Origin: an uncultured beta proteobacterium | GTDB lineage: Bacteria; Pseudomonadota; Gammaproteobacteria; Burkholderiales; Burkholderiaceae_B | Assembly: GCA_903958565.1 (NCBI GenBank) | Contig: CAJBTJ010000386.1 | Coordinates: 1 to 40,509 of the forward strand | DNA: 40,509 nucleotides | Direction: 5' to 3' | In this document: one piece after another, positions 20,262 to 30,092 of the stretch | Layout of the letters: every line of letters starts with the position of its first letter | Numbering within the stretch: position 1 is the first letter of the stretch | Position numbers and translations under genes: made by a program | Notes under the pieces: generated by a model | The model's database searches: none | Told to the model about the DNA's origin: nothing | Seen by the model: the letters and a program-made list of their open reading frames with translations, nothing else

Positions 20262-22355
20262 TCAGTGAGCAGCGGTTGGTGGTGTTTGTATGGGTGGATT
20301 CAAGCGGCCCAGAGCCAGTTGCAGCTGCTCGAATTCTCGATTGAAATCAAGTGTACGCTTTTGCGATGTCATGGCCGCCAATACACTTGTGCCGCCTGCG
20401 TGTTCTATTGGGCGCAACCACACCCAGATGCGGCGATCCCGCACATAAAACATCGTGAAAACGCCCAGAACGAGCAGTAGACAGCCCACATACACAATCA
20501 ACTTACCCGGCGTGCGGCTGACCTGAAAAACACTCGCCTGAACATGGTCAAAAGACTTCAACGTAAACAAAACAGGCGCTGGATAAAACGCGAGGTCCGA
20601 TAACGCCGCCACGGCTAGGCGCGACCAATTCTCCGCCTTTTCTAGTTGCTCAGGCGAACTGCCAATCGGTGTCAGGCCCGCGCGCTCACGCGTCAAGCGG
20701 TAGAGCTCCGCAACAGACGAAGATAATAAGCGTGCAATGATATCGGCAGCACGCTGCTGCTCCGTCTTGGGTACGTTACGTTCAAGAAACTCAGAAATCG
20801 CCCCCAGCCCGCCGGTTGCAAAGGTATCGAGCGCACGCTCAGCTGACGTTTGTAAGGCTTTCTGTTCAACCGCTGTGCCGCGATAGCTTTGTACGAGATT
20901 TGCGGCCGCCTGTCCGCGCATTGCAGGATCAGCAAGCGCCGCGCGCAACAGCATGAACTCTTTGACCGAACCATTGTCATCTGCAGGAATGCGCATGTAT
21001 CTAAATCTTGTCTGACCCTGCTCTTGAACGCCCGCTAAAAATACAGACATGCCATCCAACTCAACCGGCAGCATGTAGTTGTGAAACAACGTTGTCTGAC
21101 CACTTGCGTCTGTTAAACGATATTCAATACTGGGGCCAACGTTTCGCAAGTTGATATTTTTTTTGCCGGCAGCGCTCCCGGTCACTGCGGCAACGTGTTC
21201 GGATATCGCTTTGGGTGCTGCAGGCTCGCCAGCCGTAAGGTCTTCTACGTTGATTGGCCGCAGCTTGGTGATGTCGACCTTCACTTCCTTGCCGGGTCCC
21301 GCAAACTTTATGTCGCTTGATTGCCCAACGCGTGCTTTCAGGTCGAGCTCGACGATCTTTTCACCGGTCAGGCTATAGCCGACCAACTCTACTTCACTGC
21401 CGCCATCGTCAAAACTGGATTGGTAGACGGTGACGCCTTTAAAGTGCAGGGGTTCGTTCACCTCGATCGTGGCATCAAAGCTTTTGCCTGTGTCAGGGTC
21501 CGTCACTTCCACCTCGCTGGCAAAGCGGCTAGGCATCCCGGTCGAGTAGTAATCGACAATGAATTTTTTTAGCTTCAGGCTAAACGGCAAGGGCTGCACC
21601 AGCGCGCCATCATCAACATTAACCACCGCGGCATCTCGCGCACTGCCTTCGGGCACAAGCACATTGGCACGATAGCTTGGGTTGCTCAAAGACAGTCGAC
21701 CTTGTGCCGGGACATCGGCAATCAACATATTTTCAACGATTGGGGTTTTGCCAAGCAGCAAGACCTGCAGGCGCACAGGCAGTTCGCTATCGAGTAAACC
21801 ACCCACGCAAATAATGACGATCGCTGCATGCGCGAAGATATAACCCAGTCGGTTTCCGCTTCCTTTTTTAGCAGCAATGAGCACGGCATCACCCTCGGAG
21901 CGTAACCGCAAACTGTAGCCTTGCTTTTTTAGCCAGGTCTGCACAGAGCCCGAAGAGTTAGACACGTCGCGTGATGTATCAAGCTCAACGCGATGGTGAA
22001 ACGATCGCAGACTAGAACTGCGGATTTGCTCCCGGAAGGAGTTCGCTTCTTTCAGCATCTTTGGTGCGTTGCGCGTTAGACACAAGGTTGTCGAGACCAC
22101 CAAAAATGCCATCGTCAGCAAGAACCACCAGTTGTTATAAATGTGCCATATCGAAAACTTATCAAGCACGTCGAACCAGAAAGGGCCGAACTGATCGATG
22201 TAGGCGTTGGGGGTACGGCCCTGCGGAACAACCGTACCGACCAGGCTGGCCAAGCATATGTACACCAGCAAGCTGATTGCAAACCGCATTGAGCTTAATA
22301 GCTCAATGAATTGTGCAAAAGGCTTTGAGGCGGGCTTAGATGATGGGGCGGTCAA
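20262..22355 (-). CDS. resB: Cytochrome c biogenesis protein ResB
   Basis: 697 residues if translation begins at a TTG (22355); no in-frame ATG or GTG is nearby upstream, and the first Met inside is about residue 24, already in the first helix. The protein has three N-terminal helices (LLSSMRFAISLLVYICLASLVGTVVPQ; WWFLLTMAFLVVSTTLCLTRNAP; GYIFAHAAIVIICVGGLLDS), a long periplasmic region and a final helix near residues 630-660 (VYVGCLLLVLGVFTMFYVRDRRIWVW). It partners CcsB in haem delivery. A strong terminator for the upstream cytochrome gene ends only 33 bp before the start. Confidence 0.95.
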   Translation of the reverse strand: MTAPSSKPASKPFAQFIELLSSMRFAISLLVYICLASLVGTVVPQGRTPNAYIDQFGPFWFDVLDKFSIWHIYNNWWFLLTMAFLVVSTTLCLTRNAPKMLKEANSFREQIRSSSLRSFHHRVELDTSRDVSNSSGSVQTWLKKQGYSLRLRSEGDAVLIAAKKGSGNRLGYIFAHAAIVIICVGGLLDSELPVRLQVLLLGKTPIVENMLIADVPAQGRLSLSNPSYRANVLVPEGSARDAAVVNVDDGALVQPLPFSLKLKKFIVDYYSTGMPSRFASEVEVTDPDTGKSFDATIEVNEPLHFKGVTVYQSSFDDGGSEVELVGYSLTGEKIVELDLKARVGQSSDIKFAGPGKEVKVDITKLRPINVEDLTAGEPAAPKAISEHVAAVTGSAAGKKNINLRNVGPSIEYRLTDASGQTTLFHNYMLPVELDGMSVFLAGVQEQGQTRFRYMRIPADDNGSVKEFMLLRAALADPAMRGQAAANLVQSYRGTAVEQKALQTSAERALDTFATGGLGAISEFLERNVPKTEQQRAADIIARLLSSSVAELYRLTRERAGLTPIGSSPEQLEKAENWSRLAVAALSDLAFYPAPVLFTLKSFDHVQASVFQVSRTPGKLIVYVGCLLLVLGVFTMFYVRDRRIWVWLRPIEHAGGTSVLAAMTSQKRTLDFNREFEQLQLALGRLNPPIQTPPTAAH

Positions 22356-22388
22356 AGGTAAGTCGCGATCTTGAATGTTGTCGTATCG

Positions 22389-22420
22389 AAAAAAAAGGGG
22401 CGTCTAACGACTCCCCTTTT
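22389..22420 (-). terminator. Rho-independent terminator of the cytochrome c4 gene
   Basis: Read on the minus strand, AAAAGGGG and CCCCTTTT form an 8-bp stem with a 12-nt loop, and the run continues to eight T residues. It begins 24 bp after the cytochrome c4 stop codon and ends 33 bp before the resB start. Confidence 0.85.
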
Positions 22421-22444
22421 ATTTTTATTATTGAGGTAAAACGT

Positions 22445-23146
22445 CTAGCGTAAACCTGCCGCGTAATCAGAAACAGCCTTAATGTCTGAGTCAGACATCC
22501 GGTCGGCGATTTGGTTCATCATGGGACTGTTACCACGATGTCCTGCACGGAAGAGTTTGAGCTGTTCTTCGATATACGTCGGGAACTGCCCGCCAAGACG
22601 TGGATACTGACCGGGAATGCCAGCGCCTGTCGGGGAGTGGCAACCTGCACACGCCGGAACGTTACGGTCTGGAATCCCCGCACGCCAGATTTTTTGGCCG
22701 CGCTCGACTAGTTTTTCATTCGTTGCCGTGGCTGGCTCTTTCATTTTCTGCAAGGACAGGTAGTACGACACGTTGTGCATATCTGCTTCAGTCAGGGGCG
22801 CTGCCATCGCGGTCATCACTGACGGCGCGCCATCTGGGCCCTTCCGCAACGCCGCTTTAGCGCCCGCCTTGATGCGGAACTCAACCAGTTGCTTGTACAA
22901 GTATTCGTGTGCTTGCCCCGAAAGCATGGGGTTTGCTGGGATGGTGCTATTGCCCGCCGCGCCATGACAGGAGGCGCACGCAACAACGCCACGCGCCGCG
23001 TCGCCTTGGTCGTAGAGTTGGGCGCCCTTGGCCGCGTCAGGCTTAGCCGGACCCGCGACAGGACCTGCCGCCATGGTGGTTGACAGGGTGGACACCCCAA
23101 ACAGCAAGCCACTCGCAAGCATTAACCTGGACAGCAAACGCTTCAT
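22445..23146 (-). CDS. Di-haem cytochrome c4-type protein
   Basis: 233 residues. Residues 1-27 are a signal peptide (MKRLLSRLMLASGLLFGVST...AAG). There are two haem c attachment sites, CASCH at 57-61 and CAGCH at 166-170, each at the start of one half of a duplicated cytochrome domain, and Met residues such as Met74 (NPMLSGQ) and the NSPMMNQIA segment can serve as axial ligands. Cytochrome c4 carries electrons between the bc1 complex and terminal oxidases. Next to it are the genes that attach its haem (resB, ccsB), which supports the assignment. It ends at a strong terminator. Confidence 0.95.
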   Translation of the reverse strand: MKRLLSRLMLASGLLFGVSTLSTTMAAGPVAGPAKPDAAKGAQLYDQGDAARGVVACASCHGAAGNSTIPANPMLSGQAHEYLYKQLVEFRIKAGAKAALRKGPDGAPSVMTAMAAPLTEADMHNVSYYLSLQKMKEPATATNEKLVERGQKIWRAGIPDRNVPACAGCHSPTGAGIPGQYPRLGGQFPTYIEEQLKLFRAGHRGNSPMMNQIADRMSDSDIKAVSDYAAGLR

Positions 23147-23170
23147 TTAAAGACCTCGACGCTTTTTATA

Positions 23171-23200
23171 TTCAACTACTTTCAAACCCTAGATTATACA
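23171..23200. promoter_or_regulatory. Overlapping divergent promoter elements between cytochrome c4 and engB
   Basis: On the minus strand a consensus TATAAT lies at 23193-23198, about 47 bp before the cytochrome gene, without a good -35. On the plus strand TTCAAC (23171-23176) and TATACA (23195-23200) are 18 bp apart, upstream of engB. The two -10 elements overlap. Inferred from motif match only. Confidence 0.4.
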
Positions 23201-23233
23201 ATAGCGTTTGAGCATATTCTTTGTGGCCTTTCC

Positions 23234-24870
<1,637 letters not shown>

Positions 24871-24874
24871 CCAC

Positions 24875-26059
24875 TTACTGTTGTGCTTGGCGAGCTTTTA
24901 AGCGCCAGGCAAACAGCATCGCGAGTAAGGGCAAGCCGATTATCCCGACGGGGAATACCGTGCCCAGTCCAAAGGTGTCGCCTAACCAGGCGCACACCGC
25001 CACGCCAAACGACTGTCCTAAAAACAGACACGACGCAAAAAGCGACACGGAAGTGCCCCGCGCGGTGGGCGCCATCTGCGTGGCATGCGTCTGCAGGACC
25101 GCGTGTAAAAAGTAATACCCTAACCCCGACATGATGCTTGCCACAACCGTCCACTGCCAACCGGGGGCGAGTAAGAATCCGAGCATCGCCAACGCAAGGA
25201 GTGCGCCACCCCACAACGCCAACCCGCGCTCGCCAAGTTTGGCTACAAACTTATTGGCGCGTATGGCATAAATGAAGGCGCCCAATGCAAAACAGCCGCT
25301 GATTATTCCGGCCCACGATACAGGTAGCCCGTGGCGTTCGTGTAAAAACGCTGGAACAAACGCAAGGGGGCCAAAGACCAGCATTCCTTCGATGGAAACA
25401 ATCGCTAAAACAAACCATGCCCATTTGGTCGAGAGCACCTGCTTGATCGGCATCAAGGGGTTGACCCGGCCGGCGGGGCGCACAGTGGACTCGGTCACTG
25501 TATGGCGCCGAGACAATAACAACAGGCCTACGATCAAGTAGGTCGTCGCCATCCATACAAAGGCCCAGCGCCAGCCGAGCGTGTCAGCAAATACGCCGCC
25601 CAATAGCTGGCCGAGTGCGAGGCCAGCAATCGATCCCAACAGAAAGCGCGCAATGGTCTCTTGTCTTTTTTCATACGGGACGTGATCCCCGATCCACGCC
25701 ATGGCCAAGGGCACAATGGCCGCTGCGGTTGCGCCTGAAATAAAACGACCAATCTCGATCACTTCGAGTGTTGGCGCCGCAGCAACAATCAGGCTGCCCA
25801 CCGCGCAACCAAGCGTGGCCCAAGATACCACGCGGAATTTTCCATAATGATCACCTAGCGGACCATAAAAGAACTGCAAGATTCCGTAGGCGATGGCAAA
25901 CAGGGTGACGGTGTTTGAGGCCTGCGCAGTGCGCACACCAAACTCTTGCGCAAACACTGGCAAAAGTGGGTCACAAATTCGGAACGAGGTCGAGCTTGCA
26001 CACGCGGCAAAAGCGAAAAGAATGATGACTGAAGTCGTGGACTTGCTTTGCGCTGACAT
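24875..26059 (-). CDS. MFS transporter
   Basis: 394 residues, twelve helices. The A-like loop between helices 2 and 3 is GPLGDHYGKFRVV, helix 4-5 carries the typical ATAAAIVPLAMAWIGD, and RFLLGSIAGLALGQLLGG resembles the antiporter motif C region seen in drug/proton exporters. The N-terminus (SQSK-like, Ser/Thr-rich) is short and cytoplasmic. It starts 29 bp after dsbD on the same strand, so it may be the last gene of a cutA-dsbD-MFS series. It converges with hemB at a 4-bp gap. The substrate is unknown. Confidence 0.93.
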   Translation of the reverse strand: MSAQSKSTTSVIILFAFAACASSTSFRICDPLLPVFAQEFGVRTAQASNTVTLFAIAYGILQFFYGPLGDHYGKFRVVSWATLGCAVGSLIVAAAPTLEVIEIGRFISGATAAAIVPLAMAWIGDHVPYEKRQETIARFLLGSIAGLALGQLLGGVFADTLGWRWAFVWMATTYLIVGLLLLSRRHTVTESTVRPAGRVNPLMPIKQVLSTKWAWFVLAIVSIEGMLVFGPLAFVPAFLHERHGLPVSWAGIISGCFALGAFIYAIRANKFVAKLGERGLALWGGALLALAMLGFLLAPGWQWTVVASIMSGLGYYFLHAVLQTHATQMAPTARGTSVSLFASCLFLGQSFGVAVCAWLGDTFGLGTVFPVGIIGLPLLAMLFAWRLKARQAQQ

Positions 26060-26088
26060 ACGTCTCTGTGTAACGACTACCGTTTCAA

Positions 26089-28035
26089 CTACTTTAGCAC
26101 CCGATCAAGCGTCGCACTAAAGCGATTGGCGTCTTGAAATCCCACAACACGTATGTCACGGCGCTCGGCGCCACTTGCTGAAAAAAATATGATCCCAGGT
26201 GGCCCAAACAATTTAAAGCGCTTCATTAACGCTCGATCATCCGCGTTGTTTGCGGTCACGTCAACTTGTAATAACAACAATTGCCCCATCCGCTGTACGA
26301 CCCGCGGGTCAACAAACGTGAACGCTTCCATCTCCTTGCAAGATACGCACCAGTCTGCATAGAAATCCAACATAACGGGCCGAGTGGTTTTTGCAAGAAT
26401 TGCCTCAAGTTCGGCTAAGGTGCGTACCCGCTGAAAAGTTGGGTGGGCAGCCGCTGGTGGGGCACCAAGCAACTGTTGTTTTAATGAGGAGCCTTGCGCA
26501 GGCGCCACGAGTTGAGCGCCTGCTGAGGTTGCACTACGCTCAGCTGAGCCTTGACTACTCGTACCCTGCATAAAGGCCAAATGCCCTAAAGGCTGCAGCA
26601 AAGAACGCCCGCCGCTTGCAACACCCACCACCCACAATAAACTCAGCAAGGCTAAAAGCAGGCCGAGTGTCTTGCGCAATAGGGCGCCAAAGCGTGCGTC
26701 TGGCGGCAAGGAATCAAAGGTGCGCAGAAGTACTGCTGCAAATAGCACGAGTACCGCCCAGCCAAGAATCTGTGCCCAAGTGGGTAAAAGCGGTGTGATC
26801 ATCCACCACGCCGTACCAAGTAGCAGCACACCGAAAAATTTCTTGACGCCTTCCATCCAATGCCCTGCGCGGGGCATCAGCTTGCCGGCTGACAGGCCCA
26901 TCAGCAACAAGGGCACGCCCATTCCCCATGCCATCGCAAACAGCGCTAAGCCGCCAAGCACCACGTCGCCGGTTTGTGAAATGTATAGAAGCGCGCCAGC
27001 GAGTGGTGCGGCGACACACGGGCCAACAATTAGCGCGGATAGGGCGCCCATCAAGGCGGCTGCGCTCAAACGACCGCCCAAAATGCCCGAGTTCTTGGCC
27101 ATCAGTTTGGTCTGAAGACTTGCGGGCATCTGGAAGGTATAAACATCAAACATCGCCAGAGCAAGCACACCGAGCAGCAATGCGAACAAACCTAGCACCC
27201 AGGGTGTTTGTAACCACGCGGCAAGGCCCGCGCCACTCAATCCGGCGGCAACGCCCAAGGCGGTGTAGATCACCGACATACCCGCCACGTAGGCGACCGC
27301 AAGCGAAAAACCTCGGGCGCGCGAGACGTGCTTTTCTTCACCGACCAGCAGCACCGAAAGAATCGGCACCATAGGTAACACGCAAGGTGTGAGAGCAAGC
27401 AATAGGCCGAGTACAAAGAACAGCAGTGTGATTTCAAGCAGGCCGGTCGATGACAACAGCTGCGCCAGCCCGATGTCATCTGCCCCGAACAACACGTCGC
27501 TGAGTTGGCCTTGCCTGATCCGCTCAAATAGCGAACCGGAGGCTTGCGCAACAATCACGTAGCCAGCCGCACCCGACTGCGGTGTGAGCTGCAAGACAAA
27601 ATCTTGAGGCGGATAGCACAAGCCTGCCTCAGCGCAGCCTTGGCCATTGGCCGTTAACTTGAAACTCTCGGTTGCTATGTTTTTCGGCCACGCGGAAATA
27701 GGCAGTTCGATCACCGCATCAGTAAAATAGAGCTCCATCTCTTTATTGAAGGTTTGATCGAACTTAACACGCCCCGTCGGCATCTTGGGCTCACCAAGCT
27801 TGACGTGTGTCGTGTCCAGCTCAAAGCTGAAGCGCTCGCGGTACATGTAATAGCCAGGCGCGATCTTAAAACGCAGACTAATCCTGTCGGCCGAGATCAT
27901 CTGTGCCTGCAAGACAAAGGCTTTTTCTGGATCCAAAAAATCTTGTGCTGATGCACGCGAGACAGACAGCACCATTAGGCCTAGCAATAACAATGCAAAG
28001 CCTATTTTTTGTATCGCGTATCTGGTTAGAGCCAT
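26089..28035 (-). CDS. dsbD: Thiol:disulfide interchange protein DsbD
   Basis: 648 residues, longer than the roughly 565 of E. coli. DsbD passes electrons from cytoplasmic thioredoxin to periplasmic proteins such as DsbC and the cytochrome c maturation pathway. A signal peptide (1-30) is followed by the N-terminal domain with its Cys pair in GQGCAEAGLCYPP. The membrane domain follows, with the redox cysteines in LALTPCVLPMVP and LIVGPCVAAPLAG, and last a thioredoxin-like domain with YADWCVSCKEMEAFTF. A Ser/Ala/Gln-rich stretch of about 50 residues before the thioredoxin domain accounts for much of the extra length. Its ATG directly abuts the cutA stop (TAAATG). Confidence 0.97.
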   Translation of the reverse strand: MALTRYAIQKIGFALLLLGLMVLSVSRASAQDFLDPEKAFVLQAQMISADRISLRFKIAPGYYMYRERFSFELDTTHVKLGEPKMPTGRVKFDQTFNKEMELYFTDAVIELPISAWPKNIATESFKLTANGQGCAEAGLCYPPQDFVLQLTPQSGAAGYVIVAQASGSLFERIRQGQLSDVLFGADDIGLAQLLSSTGLLEITLLFFVLGLLLALTPCVLPMVPILSVLLVGEEKHVSRARGFSLAVAYVAGMSVIYTALGVAAGLSGAGLAAWLQTPWVLGLFALLLGVLALAMFDVYTFQMPASLQTKLMAKNSGILGGRLSAAALMGALSALIVGPCVAAPLAGALLYISQTGDVVLGGLALFAMAWGMGVPLLLMGLSAGKLMPRAGHWMEGVKKFFGVLLLGTAWWMITPLLPTWAQILGWAVLVLFAAVLLRTFDSLPPDARFGALLRKTLGLLLALLSLLWVVGVASGGRSLLQPLGHLAFMQGTSSQGSAERSATSAGAQLVAPAQGSSLKQQLLGAPPAAAHPTFQRVRTLAELEAILAKTTRPVMLDFYADWCVSCKEMEAFTFVDPRVVQRMGQLLLLQVDVTANNADDRALMKRFKLFGPPGIIFFSASGAERRDIRVVGFQDANRFSATLDRVLK

Positions 28036-28353
28036 TTAGTTCTCGTGCACCCAGTTCAAGTAAGGCGCATACCCGCCAATGATCGGCACCACAATTGCTT
28101 CCGGCACATCATACGGGTGCAATGCAATCAGGCGCTCTATTAGATTAGCCTGTTTAGATGCAGTTGTTTTTATTGTCAGCGGAATCTCTGTGGCTTTCTC
28201 AACGACCCCCTGCCAGCGGTAAACAGACTGAACGAGGGTGCCAATGTTCACGCAGGCGGCCAACCCCTCTGACACCAGGGTGTCGGCAATACGCGTTGCG
28301 ACAGCCTCATCCGGAGCGTTGCTCAGCACAAGTACGGTGTCTGTTTGATTCAT
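28036..28353 (-). CDS. cutA: Divalent-cation tolerance protein CutA
   Basis: 105 residues, full length for the family, a small trimeric ferredoxin-like protein linked to copper tolerance in E. coli although its true role is unclear. Diagnostic segments are VLVLSNAPDEAVATRIADTLVSEGLAACVNI, YRWQGVVEKATEIPLTIKT and LHPYDVPEAIVVPIIGG followed by YLNWV. AGAGGA gives a good ribosome binding site. The gene abuts dsbD, as in E. coli, and begins only 14 bp after the rplQ terminator, leaving little room for a promoter of its own. Confidence 0.97.
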   Translation of the reverse strand: MNQTDTVLVLSNAPDEAVATRIADTLVSEGLAACVNIGTLVQSVYRWQGVVEKATEIPLTIKTTASKQANLIERLIALHPYDVPEAIVVPIIGGYAPYLNWVHEN

Positions 28354-28367
28354 GAGCGTCCTCTGAC

Positions 28368-28399
28368 AAAAAAGCCCCGGATAAACCGAGGCCTTTTTT
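28368..28399 (-). terminator. Terminator of the alpha ribosomal operon (after rplQ)
   Basis: On the minus strand GCCTCGG pairs with CCGGGGC (7 bp, one G-U) around a TTTAT loop and is followed by six T. It lies about 20 bp after the rplQ stop. The plus strand also has a T run but a C-A mismatch in the stem, so minus-strand function is the better fit. Only 14 bp separate its end from the cutA start codon. Confidence 0.85.
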
Positions 28400-28417
28400 A
28401 TTTTGAGCTATCGAAAT

Positions 28418-28810
28418 TTATTCGGCGGCTTCTTCAGCGGTCTCTTCAACCACTGGGCGGTCAACCAATTCCATAAAGGCCATCGGTGCATTGTCACCCT
28501 GACGGAAACCCATTTTAAGGATGCGGGTGTAGCCACCATGACGCGCTGCGTAGCGTGGGCCGATATCAGCAAACAGCTTGAGCACGATCTCGCGGTCGCG
28601 CAAGCGAGCAAATGCCAAACGCTTGTTCGCCAGGGTTGGGCTCTTACCCATCGTGATGAGGGGCTCAACAATACGACGTAATTCTTTTGCCTTAGGCAAC
28701 GTTGTCTTAATCGCTTCGTGGGTCAACAGCGCAACAGCCATGTTGCGGAACATCGCAAGACGATGGCTGCTAGTGCGGTTGAGCTTACGTAATCCATTAC
28801 CGTGACGCAT
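28418..28810 (-). CDS. rplQ: 50S ribosomal protein L17
   Basis: 130 residues. L17 binds 23S rRNA at the peptide-exit side of the large subunit. [46 protein letters not shown] and [21 protein letters not shown]-like segments are textbook. The C-terminus has a short acidic tail ([11 protein letters not shown]) beyond the core. It is the last gene of the alpha operon and is followed by a terminator. The 180-bp gap from rpoA is unusually long and holds two inverted repeats. Confidence 0.99.
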   Translation of the reverse strand: MRHGNGLRKLNRTSSHRLAMFRNMAVALLTHEAIKTTLPKAKELRRIVEPLITMGKSPTLANKRLAFARLRDREIVLKLFADIGPRYAARHGGYTRILKMGFRQGDNAPMAFMELVDRPVVEETAEEAAE

Positions 28811-28990
28811 GATACTTTCCTTATTGAATCTATTAAGAGCGTGTCCGCTCGAGGTTATTCAGCTCTTCTATCAGCAAACTTTCTTGCTGCGGGCCGATGG
28901 TGGCACTGCGGGTGTTGCGGGTCTTTCTGATATTGCCCTAACCAAATCCGATCGTCAGGTTTGGTTAGGTACTGATTACAGACAATACGC
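28811..28990 (-). promoter_or_regulatory. rpoA-rplQ intergenic region with two inverted repeats
   Basis: 180 bp without a gene. The strong repeat is a perfect 10-bp pair, CCTAACCAAA (28937-28946) and TTTGGTTAGG (28960-28969), with a 13-nt loop, starting 21 bp after the rpoA stop. A second, 6-bp repeat is CAGCAA/TTGCTG at 28872-28877 and 28884-28889. Neither has a T tract, so they look more like RNA processing, stability or attenuation elements than a terminator. Confidence 0.5.
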
Positions 28991-29974
28991 TTACGGACGC
29001 TCGAGGCCCATTGGTGGCCAGTTCTCAAGTTTCATCCCTAAAGTCAAGCCGCGAGCGGACAGGACTTCTTTGATTTCGTTGAGCGACTTGCGACCAAGGT
29101 TTGGTGTCTTGAGCAATTCGTTTTCGGTGCGTTGAATCAAATCACCGATGTAGTAAATATTTTCCGCTTTCAGGCAGTTAGCCGAACGCACGGTCAGCTC
29201 GAGATCGTCAACAGGGCGCAACAGCACTGGGTCGATCTGTGGCGCACCACGGCTTGGCATTTCGTATGAATCGCCAGCACCTTCGAGCGCCGCGAACACC
29301 GAAATTTGATCCATCAAAATACGTGCCGACTGACGTACGGCTTCTTCAGGACTAATCACGCCATTTGTTTCAACATCCAACACAAGCTTGTCGAGGTCGG
29401 TACGCTGCTCAACGCGCGCGCTCTCAACAGCGTAGCTGACACGACGCACTGGGCTAAACGATGCATCCAGCACGATGCGACCAATCGTGTGTGCACGATC
29501 GTCGATCAATGCGCGTACGTTACCAGGAACGTAGCCACGGCCTTTCTCAACCTTGATCTGCATTTCAAGCTTGCCGGAGTCGGTCAGCGTTGCAATGACT
29601 TGATGCGGATTAACGATTTCAACATCATGGGGCAATTCAATATCGGAAGCCAAAACGATGCCAGCACCTTGCTTGCGCAAGGTCAGGGTCACTTCATCAC
29701 GGCTGTGGAGTTTAAACACCACACCCTTGAGGTTCAAAAGAATATCTACAACGTCTTCACGCACGCCAGGGATCGTCGAATATTCGTGCACGACGCCCGT
29801 GATCTGTACTTCGGTTGGCGCATAACCCGTCATCGAGGACAGCAGGATGCGACGCAGCGCATTGCCCAACGTATGACCGAAGCCGCGTTCAAACGGCTCC
29901 ATGATGATTTTGGCGTGATTGAGGCCTACGGGTTCGACTTCGATCGAACGTGGCTTGAGAAAACCTTGTGACAT
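28991..29974 (-). CDS. rpoA: RNA polymerase alpha subunit
   Basis: 327 residues. Alpha dimerises through its N-terminal domain to start polymerase assembly, and its C-terminal domain contacts UP-element DNA and activators. The start [48 protein letters not shown] is the standard N-terminal core; [12 protein letters not shown] is the linker region, and [44 protein letters not shown] is the helical C-terminal domain with the DNA-contacting Arg and Asn. It is separated by 118 bp from rpsD and 180 bp from rplQ, both with dyads. Confidence 0.99.
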   Translation of the reverse strand: MSQGFLKPRSIEVEPVGLNHAKIIMEPFERGFGHTLGNALRRILLSSMTGYAPTEVQITGVVHEYSTIPGVREDVVDILLNLKGVVFKLHSRDEVTLTLRKQGAGIVLASDIELPHDVEIVNPHQVIATLTDSGKLEMQIKVEKGRGYVPGNVRALIDDRAHTIGRIVLDASFSPVRRVSYAVESARVEQRTDLDKLVLDVETNGVISPEEAVRQSARILMDQISVFAALEGAGDSYEMPSRGAPQIDPVLLRPVDDLELTVRSANCLKAENIYYIGDLIQRTENELLKTPNLGRKSLNEIKEVLSARGLTLGMKLENWPPMGLERP

Positions 29975-30092
29975 ATCTGCAATTCCTTTTCAATACCCTC
30001 GGCTCGTTACGCCGATAAGGCTGATGGGTGAAAGCTTAACTTCATCATCATAAAAAGTGCACAGCCGCGCCGCACACTTTTTAAAACGACTA
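29975..30092 (-). promoter_or_regulatory. rpsD-rpoA intergenic hairpin region
   Basis: 118 bp without a gene. An 8-bp inverted repeat, AAAAAGTG (30052-30059) and CACTTTTT (30075-30082), encloses a 15-nt GC-rich loop. On the minus strand it ends in five T and starts 10 bp after the rpsD stop, so it resembles a weak terminator or attenuator that could lower rpoA expression relative to the ribosomal genes. Confidence 0.45.

Noticed and set aside
29306-29971. Long plus-strand open frame opposite rpoA
   Set aside because: Complete overlap with rpoA on the other strand, no family similarity and no start signals.
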